This document shows positions 25,734-36,753 of a DNA stretch of 64,000 bases, piece after piece; the stretch's first letter is position 1; each line of letters begins with the position of its first letter. The stretch is from contig OX442428.1 of assembly GCA_949361645.1 (NCBI GenBank), forward strand, positions 6,532,503-6,596,502. The letters are read 5' to 3'. The notes under the pieces are model-generated. The model saw only the letters and a list, made by a program, of their open reading frames with translations, made no database searches and was not told the origin of the DNA. This stretch comes from Spongilla lacustris (Eukaryota; Porifera; Demospongiae; Spongillida; Spongillidae). The translations under genes were made by a program, and so were the position numbers.

Positions 25734-27909
25734 CATTGATAGTGCATAAGTCGTTGTTGAGTGTAATAAAGTCATTCGAATTTATTATAGCGATAATCCC
25801 CGGTACTGGCAATGTCATTTTTATTGTGCACGATTCACCAGATTTGGATTCATCTTACTGCAATCCATTGTACAAGGTAACAAACTTCTATGCTATATGC
25901 AAATCCAAACTGGTCACTTAATGGCATTACAGTTATCCACGTTCAACCACTATCATGCGGTTCAACAAACTCATGTCCAGTATGTGTGTGTCCCAACACC
26001 GCTGTGGAGTACACTTGTACACTGACCATACCATCAAGTCTCATTGTGTGGAGGCTTCCTAATGGAACATGTCCACAAACCAGTGATGTTTGTCCATTAG
26101 TACAAAATAACAACTGTCAGACTACTACATCCACAGCCACTTCAACATGTGGTGGGTTTACTGCAACTTATGGATCTTCCCCTTCATGTCTAACATCTAC
26201 ACTAACCTTTCTACTTGGTGGTGTGAGCAATACTATACAATGTAACAGTGAGTACTGGTACATCAATGGAAGCTATAATATTATAGAGAGTATCTCTGTA
26301 TCTTTCAATGCAGGTTAGTTGTGCAAGCTTCTGGCTAAATTACATTCAAATATTTATATATGTTCATGTACATGTACCTTTCGATACTTAGTGAAGATCT
26401 TGCATATAATGATTGAGAATATGACCACCACCAATGACTCCTTAACTGTAACCTGGCAACCAGTTAATTCTACTAACTGCAGCAGTGTTAATAACTACAC
26501 CCTCAGTCTATCTGGCTCTGTTGTAATAGTTACGAAGGACATCACAAACTATACCTTCTATAATCTAACACAAGACAAATCTTATGAAGTACAAATAACC
26601 CCAAACAGCTGTGCAGGAATGGGAACCATGGTTACACAGAATATGTACACTTGTAAGCCATGTATACATTCTAAAGATATCTTTGTAATCTTTATTTTCT
26701 TTCTTTTTTCCCAGTGGCCAACCCTCCCAATAACCTTTTAGTGAATCTGGTCTATGAAAGCATCTCATTAAAGCAAGTAGAGCTACAGTGGACCTGTACT
26801 ACTAATAGTAGTGTAAGGATGTGTATTGGCTCATATTATCTTACTCTAATGCATACACCTTCCACTACATATCTGGCTCTATTTCCATGGTTGGCAGGTC
26901 CAAGGCTATGTTGTAAGGATCTGTATTCCTTATGAGAAATGCACAGAGATGCAAGTGTTGGCCAAGCAATGGTATTTGGTGTTGGATGTGAGCAACACAG
27001 TAGTTCCCTCCTCCTACCTGGTGGGTGTGTCCTCACTAAACCAAGGAGGAAGGGGACCAGAGAAACTGCTTAACCAATATACAGGTAAGGAACTTTTATG
27101 AGGAGGCAAATTAACCCCAATCATACATTAGGTATGCATATTATTATACATGTACATTAATTTGCAAATTGGCTTTTTGGCGAAGCATGATTTGCTTTTA
27201 ATTTCACGAATAGCCAAGATTAGTGCTATAGGGAGTGCGCAGCAATTGGACAACAATTCTATGTCATTGAACTGTTTGTTCCTGAACAACCAGTCCTTCT
27301 ACTGTGTGGTGTGCTGCAGTACTGATCCCTCTGTTCCTCCTGACTCAAGTGTGTACAATATCTCCACTACCAGAGGCACAGAGGTGACTGTTGACCTTGA
27401 TGGCCTCACCAGTGGTCAGATGTACTACTGCAAGGCAGCAGCTACCAACACTACCTCTGCTAGCTGTGGTGGTCCTGTGGTTGGAGGTGTGAAGGTGTAC
27501 TTCCATTTAGCTGTACATCTATTGCTCACATCCATTGGTAAGGGTGGGTTGGAATAGGTCAGCATTAAATCATTCTTTCTTTCTTTTAGTTAATTCTTCT
27601 TCAATTCCAAAAGATGTATTTATCCAATCAACACCAACATATGTTTATGTCATCACTGCATGCATAGCAATGACCATAGCTGTGTTATGTCTTGTGGGGT
27701 TAATCACCACATGTTGGTGCTTCAAATCTAGAGTTAAGAAGTTCAAGATGGCTGGGCAGACACAAAATCCAACCTGTAATGTGATTTATGATGAGGTGAC
27801 CCTTTCAAGGAAGGGCAATGGAGAGAGGATTGAGGTCAAGTCAAATGAAGCCTATGAAGAGCCCACCATCAGGATAAGGGAGAATGCAGCCTATGGTGTG
27901 TTCATGTAG
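24775..27909 (+). CDS. Ig/FN3 type I transmembrane receptor, array copy 2
   Basis: Exons 24775-24803, 25842-25876, 25933-26313, 26392-26652, 26715-26812, 26898-27084, 27214-27537 and 27590-27909 give 544 residues with no lesion. The signal peptide begins MDTFHLGKLVFGFILLQSIV. Domain order is Ig, FN3, FN3, FN3, membrane helix, tail with VIYDEV (ITIM-like) and EAYEEP. The first intron is long (about 1 kb) and holds a poly-G tract of about 35 bases (25697-25731). The last FN3 exon is 9 bp longer than in copy 1. Function beyond a surface receptor cannot be told from sequence. Confidence 0.82.
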
Positions 27910-28165
27910 AAACTGTGATACAATAAGGAGATTTACCTGCTAAGCAAAAATGAAATATAAATGAACAAACTCTGTAGTCAGTTTTCGTATGCATTTCTAT
28001 TGAGACAAATAATAATCAAAAGAAACCAACCTATTACAAATTTCCTCCTGGCCAGCATGGTTCACTTCGAGAGGATCTGATTGACATCAAGTCAATATGG
28101 TATGTTCGTGTGCTTTTAAACAGTTAACGATCAATCATTAAAAAAATATTACAAACTCGTAATTG
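27910..28165 (+). pseudogene. short receptor-family relic after copy 2
   Basis: Only the end of the tail-exon relic remains (gaggatctgattgacatcaa, about 28071-28090). The larger relic seen after copies 3 and 4 is deleted here, which shortens this repeat period to about 3.6 kb. Confidence 0.55.
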
Positions 28166-28355
28166 TTCTAAGAAAAATAAGTCCAAAAGAACTCTCAGAA
28201 CAGAAATTTTATTTTGCGCAGGAAGATAACTGTAAACACATATGTAGATGGCAACAGCGTGCCTGTAACAACTGCACATCCCACATCCGATTGGCTATTA
28301 CGTACGTACGTACATCAGTCGGCAATTACTCAGCAGTGAACTGGTTGAGGCATAT
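28166..28355 (+). promoter_or_regulatory. conserved block upstream of receptor copy 3
   Basis: Same block as before the other copies, with cacatccgattggctattac followed by a short tacg repeat. Confidence 0.35.
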
Positions 28356-31066
28356 ATGGATATCTTCCATTTTGCAAAACGGGCGTAAGTATGCGCTTAC
28401 TTGGTGTGCTTAAATTTGACTGTTAATAACAGTCCGGGTCAATAATAGGGTGTTTTTTGAACGAATTGTTGAGGATCGATAATGAGCAGCGCTATATAGC
28501 TTGTATTGAACTATAATCACTCGCGCAGGTGCATTATTTGGCTTGGGAATCATTCATGAATATAATGAACTAGAAGTAAACAGCGCCTCTGCCAGAGCTG
28601 CACGCTATCTAATGGGAATGAGTAGCTATCGGGGCAAGCTAATAAAATGGTGTGCTGTGGACAGCTGACCCATTACATCATCTCCACCTAGCTTCTGTAA
28701 ATCCCACATGTACATCATTACATGTACCTGTTCATGTTCATGTATTTTTTAAAGCGTTCACAGTCGAATCACAGTTTTTCAATATGGCCTAAAATTAACT
28801 TTGCCTTTGGTGCTGTTCGTTTCAATGTATGCACCATGCGAATCTCTGCATCAGTGGTACGTTGCTGTTGAGTTTTTAGGATACATCAGTACGGCTGTTC
28901 CCGGTACTGCATGGCAATGGCCTAAATCATAGTGGATACATCAACCTTATACCTTATTGCACACGCTACACTATAGATGTGGATTTATCTCCCTGCAAAT
29001 GATTGTACAAGGTAACTTTTTTTTCCTTGTCAGTTGTATGCAATTCCAAACCATGCAGGCATTACTTATAAAACAGTTATCCACGCTCAACCACTAGCAT
29101 GTGGTTCGACAAACTCATGTCCAGTATGTGTGTGTCCCAACACCACTGTGGAGTACACTTGTGCACTGACCATACCATCATTTCTCATTGTGTGGAGGCT
29201 TCCTAATGGAACATGTCCACAAACCAATGATGTTTGTCCACTAATACAAAATAACAACTGTCAGACTACTACAGCCACTTCAACATGTGGTGGATTTACT
29301 GCAACTTATGGATCTTCCCCTTCATGTCTAACATCTACACTAACCTTTGTACTTGGTGGTGTGAGCAATACAATACAATGTAATAGTGAGTACTGGTACA
29401 TCAATGGAAGCTATAATATTCTAGAAAGTATCTCTGTAACCTTCAATGCAGGTTAGTTTGTGCAAGCGTATGCATATTTTAATATGTACATGTTACCTTT
29501 CCTTAATAGTGCAGACCTCACATATAATATTTAAGAATGTGACAACCACCAATGGCTCCTTAACTGTAACCTGGCAACCAATTAATTCCACTAAGTGCAG
29601 CACTATTAATAACTACACACTCAGACTATCTGGCTCTGTTGTAATAATTAATAAGGACATCACAAACGACATGTATACTTTCTACAATCTAACACAAGAC
29701 AAATCTTATGAGGTACAAGTGACACCAAACAGCTGTGCAGGGATGGGAACCATGGTTACACAGAATATGTACACTTGTAAGCCATGCATACCATTCTAAA
29801 GTGACATCTTTGTAATCTTTCTTTTTTTTTTTCAGTGGCCAACCCTCCTGATAACCTTTTATTGAATCTGGTCTATGAAAATGGCTCATTGAAGCAAGTA
29901 GAGTTACAGTGGACCTGTGCTACTAATAGTAGTGTAAGCATGTGTATTGGCTCATATTATCTTACTCTAATGCATACACCTTCCACTACATATCTGGCTC
30001 TATGTCCATGTTTGGAAGGTTCAAGGCTATGTTGTTAGGATCTGTACTCCTTATGAAAAATGCACAGAGATGCAAGTGTTGGCCAAGCAATGGTATTTGG
30101 TGTTGGATGTGAGCAACACAGTAGTTCCCTCCTCCTACCTGGTGGGTGTGTCCTCACTAAACCAAGGAGGAAGGGGACCAGAGAAACTGCTTAACCAAAG
30201 TACAGGTAAGGAGCTCAAGTTTTATGAGAGGTATTCACATTATTAAGTATACATGTAGATCTGATTGTAAGTTAGCTTTATGAAATAGGTTTTATTAAGA
30301 AATAGTTGCACTAGATTTTTCAAATCACAGCCTGACCTGTTATACCTTGCTTCTTCATGTTAACGTATCATTACTTTTTTTTCTGAAAGCCATGATTAGT
30401 GCTATAGGGAGCTTGCAACATTTGGGCAACAATTCTTTGAACTGTTTGTTCCTGAAAAACCAGTCTTTCTTCTGTCTGGTTTGCTGCAGTACTGATCCCT
30501 CTGTTCCTCCTGACTCAAGTGTGTACAACATCTCTACTACCAGAGGCACAGAGGTGACTGTTGACCTTGATGGCCTCACCAGTGGTCAGATGTACTACTG
30601 CAAGGCAGCAGCTACTAACACTAACTCTACCAACTGTGGTGGTCCTGTGGTTGGAGACGTGAAGGTGTACTTCCATTTAGCTGTACATCTATTGCTCACA
30701 TCCATTGGTAAGGGTGGGTTGGAATAGGTCAGCACTAAATTATTCTTTCTTTTCTTGTAGTTAATTCTTCTTCAACTCCAAAAGATGTATTCCAATCAAC
30801 ACCAACATATGTTTATGTCATCACTACATGCATAGCAATGACCATAGCTTGTGGGGTTAATCACCACATGTTGGTGCTACAAGTCTAGGGTTAAGAAGTT
30901 CAAGATGGCTGGGCAGACACAAAATCCAACCTGTAAGGTGGTTTATGAAGAGGTGACCCTTTCAAGGAAGGGCAATGGAGAGAGGATTGAGGTCAAGTCA
31001 AATGAAGCCTATGAAGAGCCCACCATCAGGATAAGGGAGAATGCAGCCTATGGTGTGTTCATGTAG
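28356..31066 (+). CDS. Ig/FN3 receptor, array copy 3, frameshifted in the membrane helix
   Basis: Exons 28356-28384, 28977-29011, 29077-29451, 29510-29776, 29836-29933, 30019-30205, 30390-30707 and 30761 onward. Signal, Ig and three FN3-like domains read through. In the last exon an 11-bp deletion near 30850, compared with copy 4, shifts the frame after MTIA, and a TAG follows at 30886-30888. The old frame, still open to 31066, would have encoded the tail with VVYEEV. The product would have a shortened, more polar C-terminal segment and no tyrosine tail: a secreted or poorly anchored variant, or an early pseudogene. Ectodomain nearly identical to copy 4. Confidence 0.75.
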
Positions 31067-31539
31067 AAACTGTGATACAGTAAGGAGATTTACCTGCTAA
31101 GCAAAAATGAAATATAAATGAACAAACTCTGTAGTCAGTTTTCGTATACATTTCTATTGAGACAACTAATAATCAAAAGAAACCAACCTATTACAAATTT
31201 CCTCCTGGCCAGCATGGTTCACTTCGCACAGGAAGAAAACTGCAAACATAAAATAACACATTCTAGCACATTATACAAGGTGATGCAGAAGGCAAGCCGG
31301 CAAATTTGAATTGGTATAATTTTGCACAACATTTGGATCACCCAGTAGTTCTATATGAACTAATTAATAAGCAGGTAGATGATTTTGAATGCATACAGGG
31401 ATTGACAAAGGATGCATAGTATAATAGGCATTTCCTTATATGGAGCTGATTACAGGCAATTTAAATGGTATTGGTATATATAATAAAGGTATTAACCTTA
31501 ATTATGTTCAAAATGCACTGCATGTACATGTACATGTAC
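31067..31539. other. 3' flank of receptor copy 3
   Basis: Noncoding, nearly identical to the flank after copy 4 (35267-35740). Confidence 0.6.
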
Positions 31540-32290
31540 AACCACCATTTTTGAAGGATGAATGATTTCTATCACAATTTTGTATCCAAATCACTGTTAC
31601 ATATCTAATGTCAAGTGGTTCAACAAACCGATATCCAATATTTGTATCCCAGGAGTTCTTCATAGATAGCACCAGCATATGTCATTGTGTGGAGGCATCC
31701 TAATGAACCACCACATCCAAAAACTAATGATGTAGGTGTACTGGTACAAAATAATGGGCAACTTTAACCTGCATGTGCTGTATTCACTGAGAATTATTGC
31801 TAAGATATGCATGCATGCTCGGACACATTAAGTGTCATTAATCATAAGCACAAGTTATTAACTGTGACAGTGCTATGCTTATAGGATTGAAAGTAAAAGA
31901 AAGAAGGGTTTCATTTAGGAAATGGGATGGGAAATGGTCTCCATCCCTGCATATTTTACAGCAGTCTGAGTGTGCAGTTATTAACACTGCTGCAATCAGC
32001 AGCAGTGTGCCAGGTTAAAGCCGGCTACTAGATCTATGGGTAATATTTAATGCATGTGATGTAAACGGTTGGATTCGGGTGAGAATATAGAGCCTAACAT
32101 CTCGTATTTGTTCATGTAAGGCCCACTGTTATTATTGCCATGTTGGTCCTACACATCATTAAGGGTTAAAATTTTCAAGACAGCTAGACAGACCCAAAAT
32201 CCTACCTTACGGTGATGATCCAAACAATGGACAATGAAGAGAGGATCTGATTGACATCAAGTCAATATGGTATGTTCGTGTGCTTTTAAA
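31540..32290 (+). pseudogene. receptor-family relic between copies 3 and 4
   Basis: Ig-exon remnant (about 31600-31760; gtggttcaacaaaccgatat) and tail remnant (about 32150-32270; caagacagctagacagaccc). Many stops. Almost the same relic lies after copy 4. Confidence 0.7.
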
Positions 32291-32334
32291 CAGTTAACGA
32301 TCAATCATAAAAAATATTACAAACTCATAAATGT

Positions 32335-32534
32335 TCTAAGAAAAATAAGTCGAAAAGAACCCTCAGAACAGAAATTTATTTTGCGCAGGAAGATAACTGT
32401 AAACACATATGTAGATGGCAACAGCGTGCCTGTAACAACTCCACACCCCACATCCGATTGGCTATTACGTACGTACGTACATCAGTCGGCAAAGCTCGAT
32501 ATAATTACTCAGCAGTGAACTGGTTGAGGCATAT
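32335..32534 (+). promoter_or_regulatory. conserved block upstream of receptor copy 4
   Basis: As for copy 3: cacatccgattggctattac, then tacg repeats, then the start exon. Confidence 0.35.
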
Positions 32535-35266
32535 ATGGATATCTTCCATTTTGTAAAACGGGCGTAAGTTATTTACGTATGCGCTTACTTGGTGTGCTTT
32601 TAATAACAGTCCGGGTCAATTATAGGGTGTTTTTTGAACGAATTGTTGACGATCGATAATGAGTAGCGCTAAAGCTTGTATTGAACTATAATCACTCGCG
32701 CAGGTGCATTTTTTGGCTTGGGAATCATTCATGAATATAATGAACTAGAAGTAAGCAGCGCCTCTGCCAGAGCTGCACGCTATCTAATGGGAATGAGTAG
32801 CTATCGGGGCAAGCTAATAAAATGGTGTGCTGTGGACAGCGGACTGTGGTAACGTATTTTGACCCATTACATCATCTCCACCTAGCTTCTGTAAATCCCA
32901 CATGTACGTCATTACATGTACCTGTTCATGTTCATGTAAAGCGTTCACAGTCGAATCACAGTTTTTCAATATGGCCTAAAATTAACTTTGCCTTTGGTGC
33001 TGTTCGTTTCAATGTATGCACCATGCGAATCTCTGCATCAGTGGTACTGAGTTTTTAGGATACATCAGTACGGCTGTTCCCGGTACTGCATGGCAATGGC
33101 CTAAATCATAGTGGATGCATCAACCTTTTACCTTATTGCACACGATACACTATAGATGTGGATTTATCTCCCTGCAAATGATTGTACAAGGTAACATTTT
33201 TTTCAGTTGTATGTAATTCCAAACCATGCAGGCACTTAATTACATTTCTTATAAAACAGTTATCCACGTTCAACCACTATCATGCGGTTCAGCAAACTCA
33301 TGTCCAGTATGTGTGTGTCCCAACACCGCTGTGGAGTACACTTGTACACTGACCATACCATCATTTCTCATTGTGTGGAGGCTTCCTAATGGAACATGTC
33401 CACAAACCAATGATGTTTGTCCACTAGTACAAAATAACAACTGTCAGACTACTACATCCACAGCCACTTCAACATGTGGTGGATTTACTGCAACACATGG
33501 ATCTTCCCCTTCATGTCTAACATCTACACTCACCTTTGTACTTGGTGGTGTGAGCAATACGATACAATGTAACAGTGAGTACTGGTACATCAATGGAAGC
33601 TATAATATTATAGAGAGTATCTCTGTAACCTTCAATGCAGGTTAGTTCTGCAAGCTTATGCATATTTTAATATGTACATGTTACCTTTCCTTAATAGTGC
33701 AGACCTCGCATATAATATTTAAGAATATGACAACCACCAATGGCTCCTTAACTGTAACCTGGCAACCAATTAATTCCACTAAGTGCAGCACTATTAATAA
33801 CTACACACTCAGCCTATCTGGCTCTGTTGTAATAATTAATAAGGACATCACAAACGACATGTATACTTTCTACAATCTAACACAAGACAAATCTTATGTG
33901 GTACAAGTGACACCAAACAGCTGTGCAGGGATGGGAACCATGGTTACACAGAATATGTACACTTGTAAGCCATGCATACCATTCTAAAGTGACATCTTTG
34001 CAATCTTTCTTTCTTTTTTTCCAGTGGCCAACCCTCCTGATAACCTTTTATTGAATCTGGTCTATGAAAATGGCTCATTGAAGCAAGTAGAGTTACAGTG
34101 GACCTGTGCTACTAATAGTAGTGTAAGCATGTGTATTGGCTCATATTATCTTACTCTAATGCATACACCTTCCACTACCTATCTGGCTCTATTTCCATGT
34201 TTGGAAGGTTCAAGGCTATGTTGTTAGGATCTGTACTCCTTATGAAAAATGCACAGAGATGAAAGTGTTGGCCAAGCAATGGTATTTGGTGTTGGATGTG
34301 AGCAACACAGTAGTTCCCTCCTCCTACCTGGTGGGTGTGTCCTCACTAAACCAAGGAGGAAGGGGACCAGAGAAACTGCTTAACCAAAGTACAGGTAAGG
34401 AGCTCAAGTTTTATGAGAGGTATTCACATTATTAAGTATACATGTAGATCTGATTGTACGTTAGCTTTATGAAATAGGTTTTATTAAGAAATAGTTGCAC
34501 TAGATTTTTCAAATCACAGCCTGACCTGTTATACCTTGCTTCTTCATGTTAACGTATCATTACTTTTTTTTCTGAAAGCCATGATTAGTGCTATAGGGAG
34601 CTTGCAACATTTGGGCAACAATTCTTTGAACTGTTTGTTCCTGAAAAGCCAGTCTTTCTTCTGTCTGGTTTGCTGCAGTACTGATCCCTCTGTTCCTCCT
34701 GACTCAAGTGTGTACAACATCTCTAATAGCAGAGGCACAGAGGTGACTGTTGACCTTGATGGCCTCACCAGTGGTCAGATGTACTACTGCAAGGCAGCAG
34801 CTACTAACACTAACTCTACCAACTGTGGTGGTCCTGTGGTTGGAGACGTGAAGGTGTACTTCCATTTAGCTGTACATCTATTGCTCACATCCATTGGTAA
34901 GGGTGGGTTGGAATAGGTCAGCACTAAATCATTCTTTCTTTTCTTGTAGTTAATTCTTCTTCAACTCCAAAAGATGTATTCCAATCAACACCAACATATG
35001 TTTATGTCATCACTACATGCATAGCTATGACCATAGCTATGTTATTTCTTGTGGGGTTAATCACCACATGTTGGTACTACAAGTCTAGGGTTAAGAAGTT
35101 CAAGATGGCTGGGCAGACACAAAATCCAACCTGTAAGGTGGTTTATGAAGAGGTGACCCTTTCAAGGAAGGGCAATGGAGAGAGGATTGAGGTCAAGTCA
35201 AATGAAGCCTATGAAGTGCCCACCATCAGGATAAGGGAGAATGCAGCCTATGGTGTGTTCATGTAG
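32535..35266 (+). CDS. Ig/FN3 type I transmembrane receptor, array copy 4
   Basis: Exons 32535-32563, 33156-33190, 33260-33640, 33698-33964, 34025-34122, 34208-34394, 34579-34896 and 34950-35266 give 543 residues, all in frame. The signal peptide begins MDIFHFVKRACGFISLQMIV. Ig, three FN3-like domains, membrane helix ITTCIAMTIAMLFLVGLITT and tail with VVYEEV (ITIM-like). The YEEP of copies 1-3 is YEVP here. Closest relative is copy 3, coding and flanks alike, pointing to a very recent duplication. Confidence 0.82.
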
Positions 35267-35745
35267 AAACTGTGATACGGTAAGGAGATTTACCTGCTAA
35301 GCAAAAATGAAATATAAATGAACAAACTCTGTAGTCAGTTTTCGTATGCATTTCTATTGAGACAACTAATAATCAAAAGAAACCAACCTATTACAAATTT
35401 CCTCCTGGCCAGCATGGTTCACTTCTCACAGGAAGAAAACTGCAAACATAAAATAACACATTCTAGCACATTATACAAGGTGATGCAGAAGGCAAGCCGG
35501 CAAATTTGAATTGGTATAATTTTGCACAACATTTGGATCACCCAGTAGTTCTATATTTTGTAACGAACTAATTAATAAGCAGGTAGATGATTTTGAATGC
35601 ATACAGGGATTGACTCCCATGACAAAGGATGCATATTATAATAGGCATTTCCTTATATGGAGCTGATTACAGGCAATTTAAATGGTATTGGTATATATAA
35701 TAAAGGTATTAACCTTAATTATGTTCGAAATGCACTGCATGTACA
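35267..35745. other. 3' flank of receptor copy 4
   Basis: Noncoding. Same as the flank of copy 3, with small indels. Confidence 0.6.
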
Positions 35746-36490
35746 TGTACATGCACAACCACCATTTTTGAAGGATGAATGATTTCTATCACAATTTTGT
35801 ATCCAAATCACTGTTACATTTCTAATGTCAAGTGGTTCAACAAACCGATATCCAATATTTGTATCCCTGGAATTCTTCATAGATAACACCAGCATATGTC
35901 ATTGTGTGGAGGCATGCATCCTAATGAACCACCACATCCAAAAACTAATGATGTAGGTGTACTGGTACAAAATAATGGGCAACTTTAACCTGCATGTGCT
36001 GTATTCACTGAGAATTATTGCTAAGATATGCATGCATGCTCGGACACATTAAGTGTCATTAATCATAAGCACAAGTTATTAACTGTGACAGTGCTATGCT
36101 TATAGGATTGAAAGTAAAAGAAAGAAGGGTTTCATTTAGGAAATGGGATGGGAAATGGTCTCCATCCCTGCATATTTTACAGCAGTCTGAGTGTGCAGTT
36201 ATTAACACTGCTGCAATCAGCAGCAGTGTGCCAGGTTAAAGCCGGCTACTATGGGTAATACTTAATGCATGTGATGTAAACGGTTGGATTCGGGTGAGAA
36301 TATAGAGCCTAACATCTCGTATTTGTTCATGTAAGGCCCACTGTTATTATTGCCATGTTGGCCCTACACATCATTAAGGGTTAAAATTTTCAAGACAGCT
36401 AGACAGACCCAAAATCCTACCTTACGGTGATGATCCAAACAATGGACAATGAAGAGAGGATCTGATTGACATCAAGTCAATATGGTATGT
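35746..36490 (+). pseudogene. receptor-family relic between copies 4 and 5
   Basis: Near-identical to the relic at 31540-32290: Ig-exon remnant near 35825-35960, tail remnant near 36360-36480. No open frame. Confidence 0.7.
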
Positions 36491-36549
36491 TCGTGTGCTT
36501 TTAAACAGTTAACGATCAATCATAAAAAATATTACAAACTCGTAATTGT

Positions 36550-36753
36550 TCTAAGAAAAATAAGTCCAAAAGAACCCTTAGAACAGAAATTTATTTTGCG
36601 CAGGAAGATAATTGTAAACACATATGAAGATGGCGACAGCGTGCCTGTAACAACTGCACATCCCACATCCGATTGGCTATTACGTACGTACGTACGTACA
36701 TCAGTCGGCAAAGCTCGATATAATTACTCAGCAGTGAACTGGTTGAGGCATAT
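36550..36753 (+). promoter_or_regulatory. conserved block upstream of receptor copy 5
   Basis: Same block as for copies 2-4, with a longer tacg run. Confidence 0.35.

Noticed and set aside
33115..33190. ATG at 33115 as the start of copy 4 (MHQPFTLL...)
   Set aside because: Absent in copies 1-3 (ATA or stop instead); the conserved AG at 33154-33155 and the 29-nt start exon fit better.
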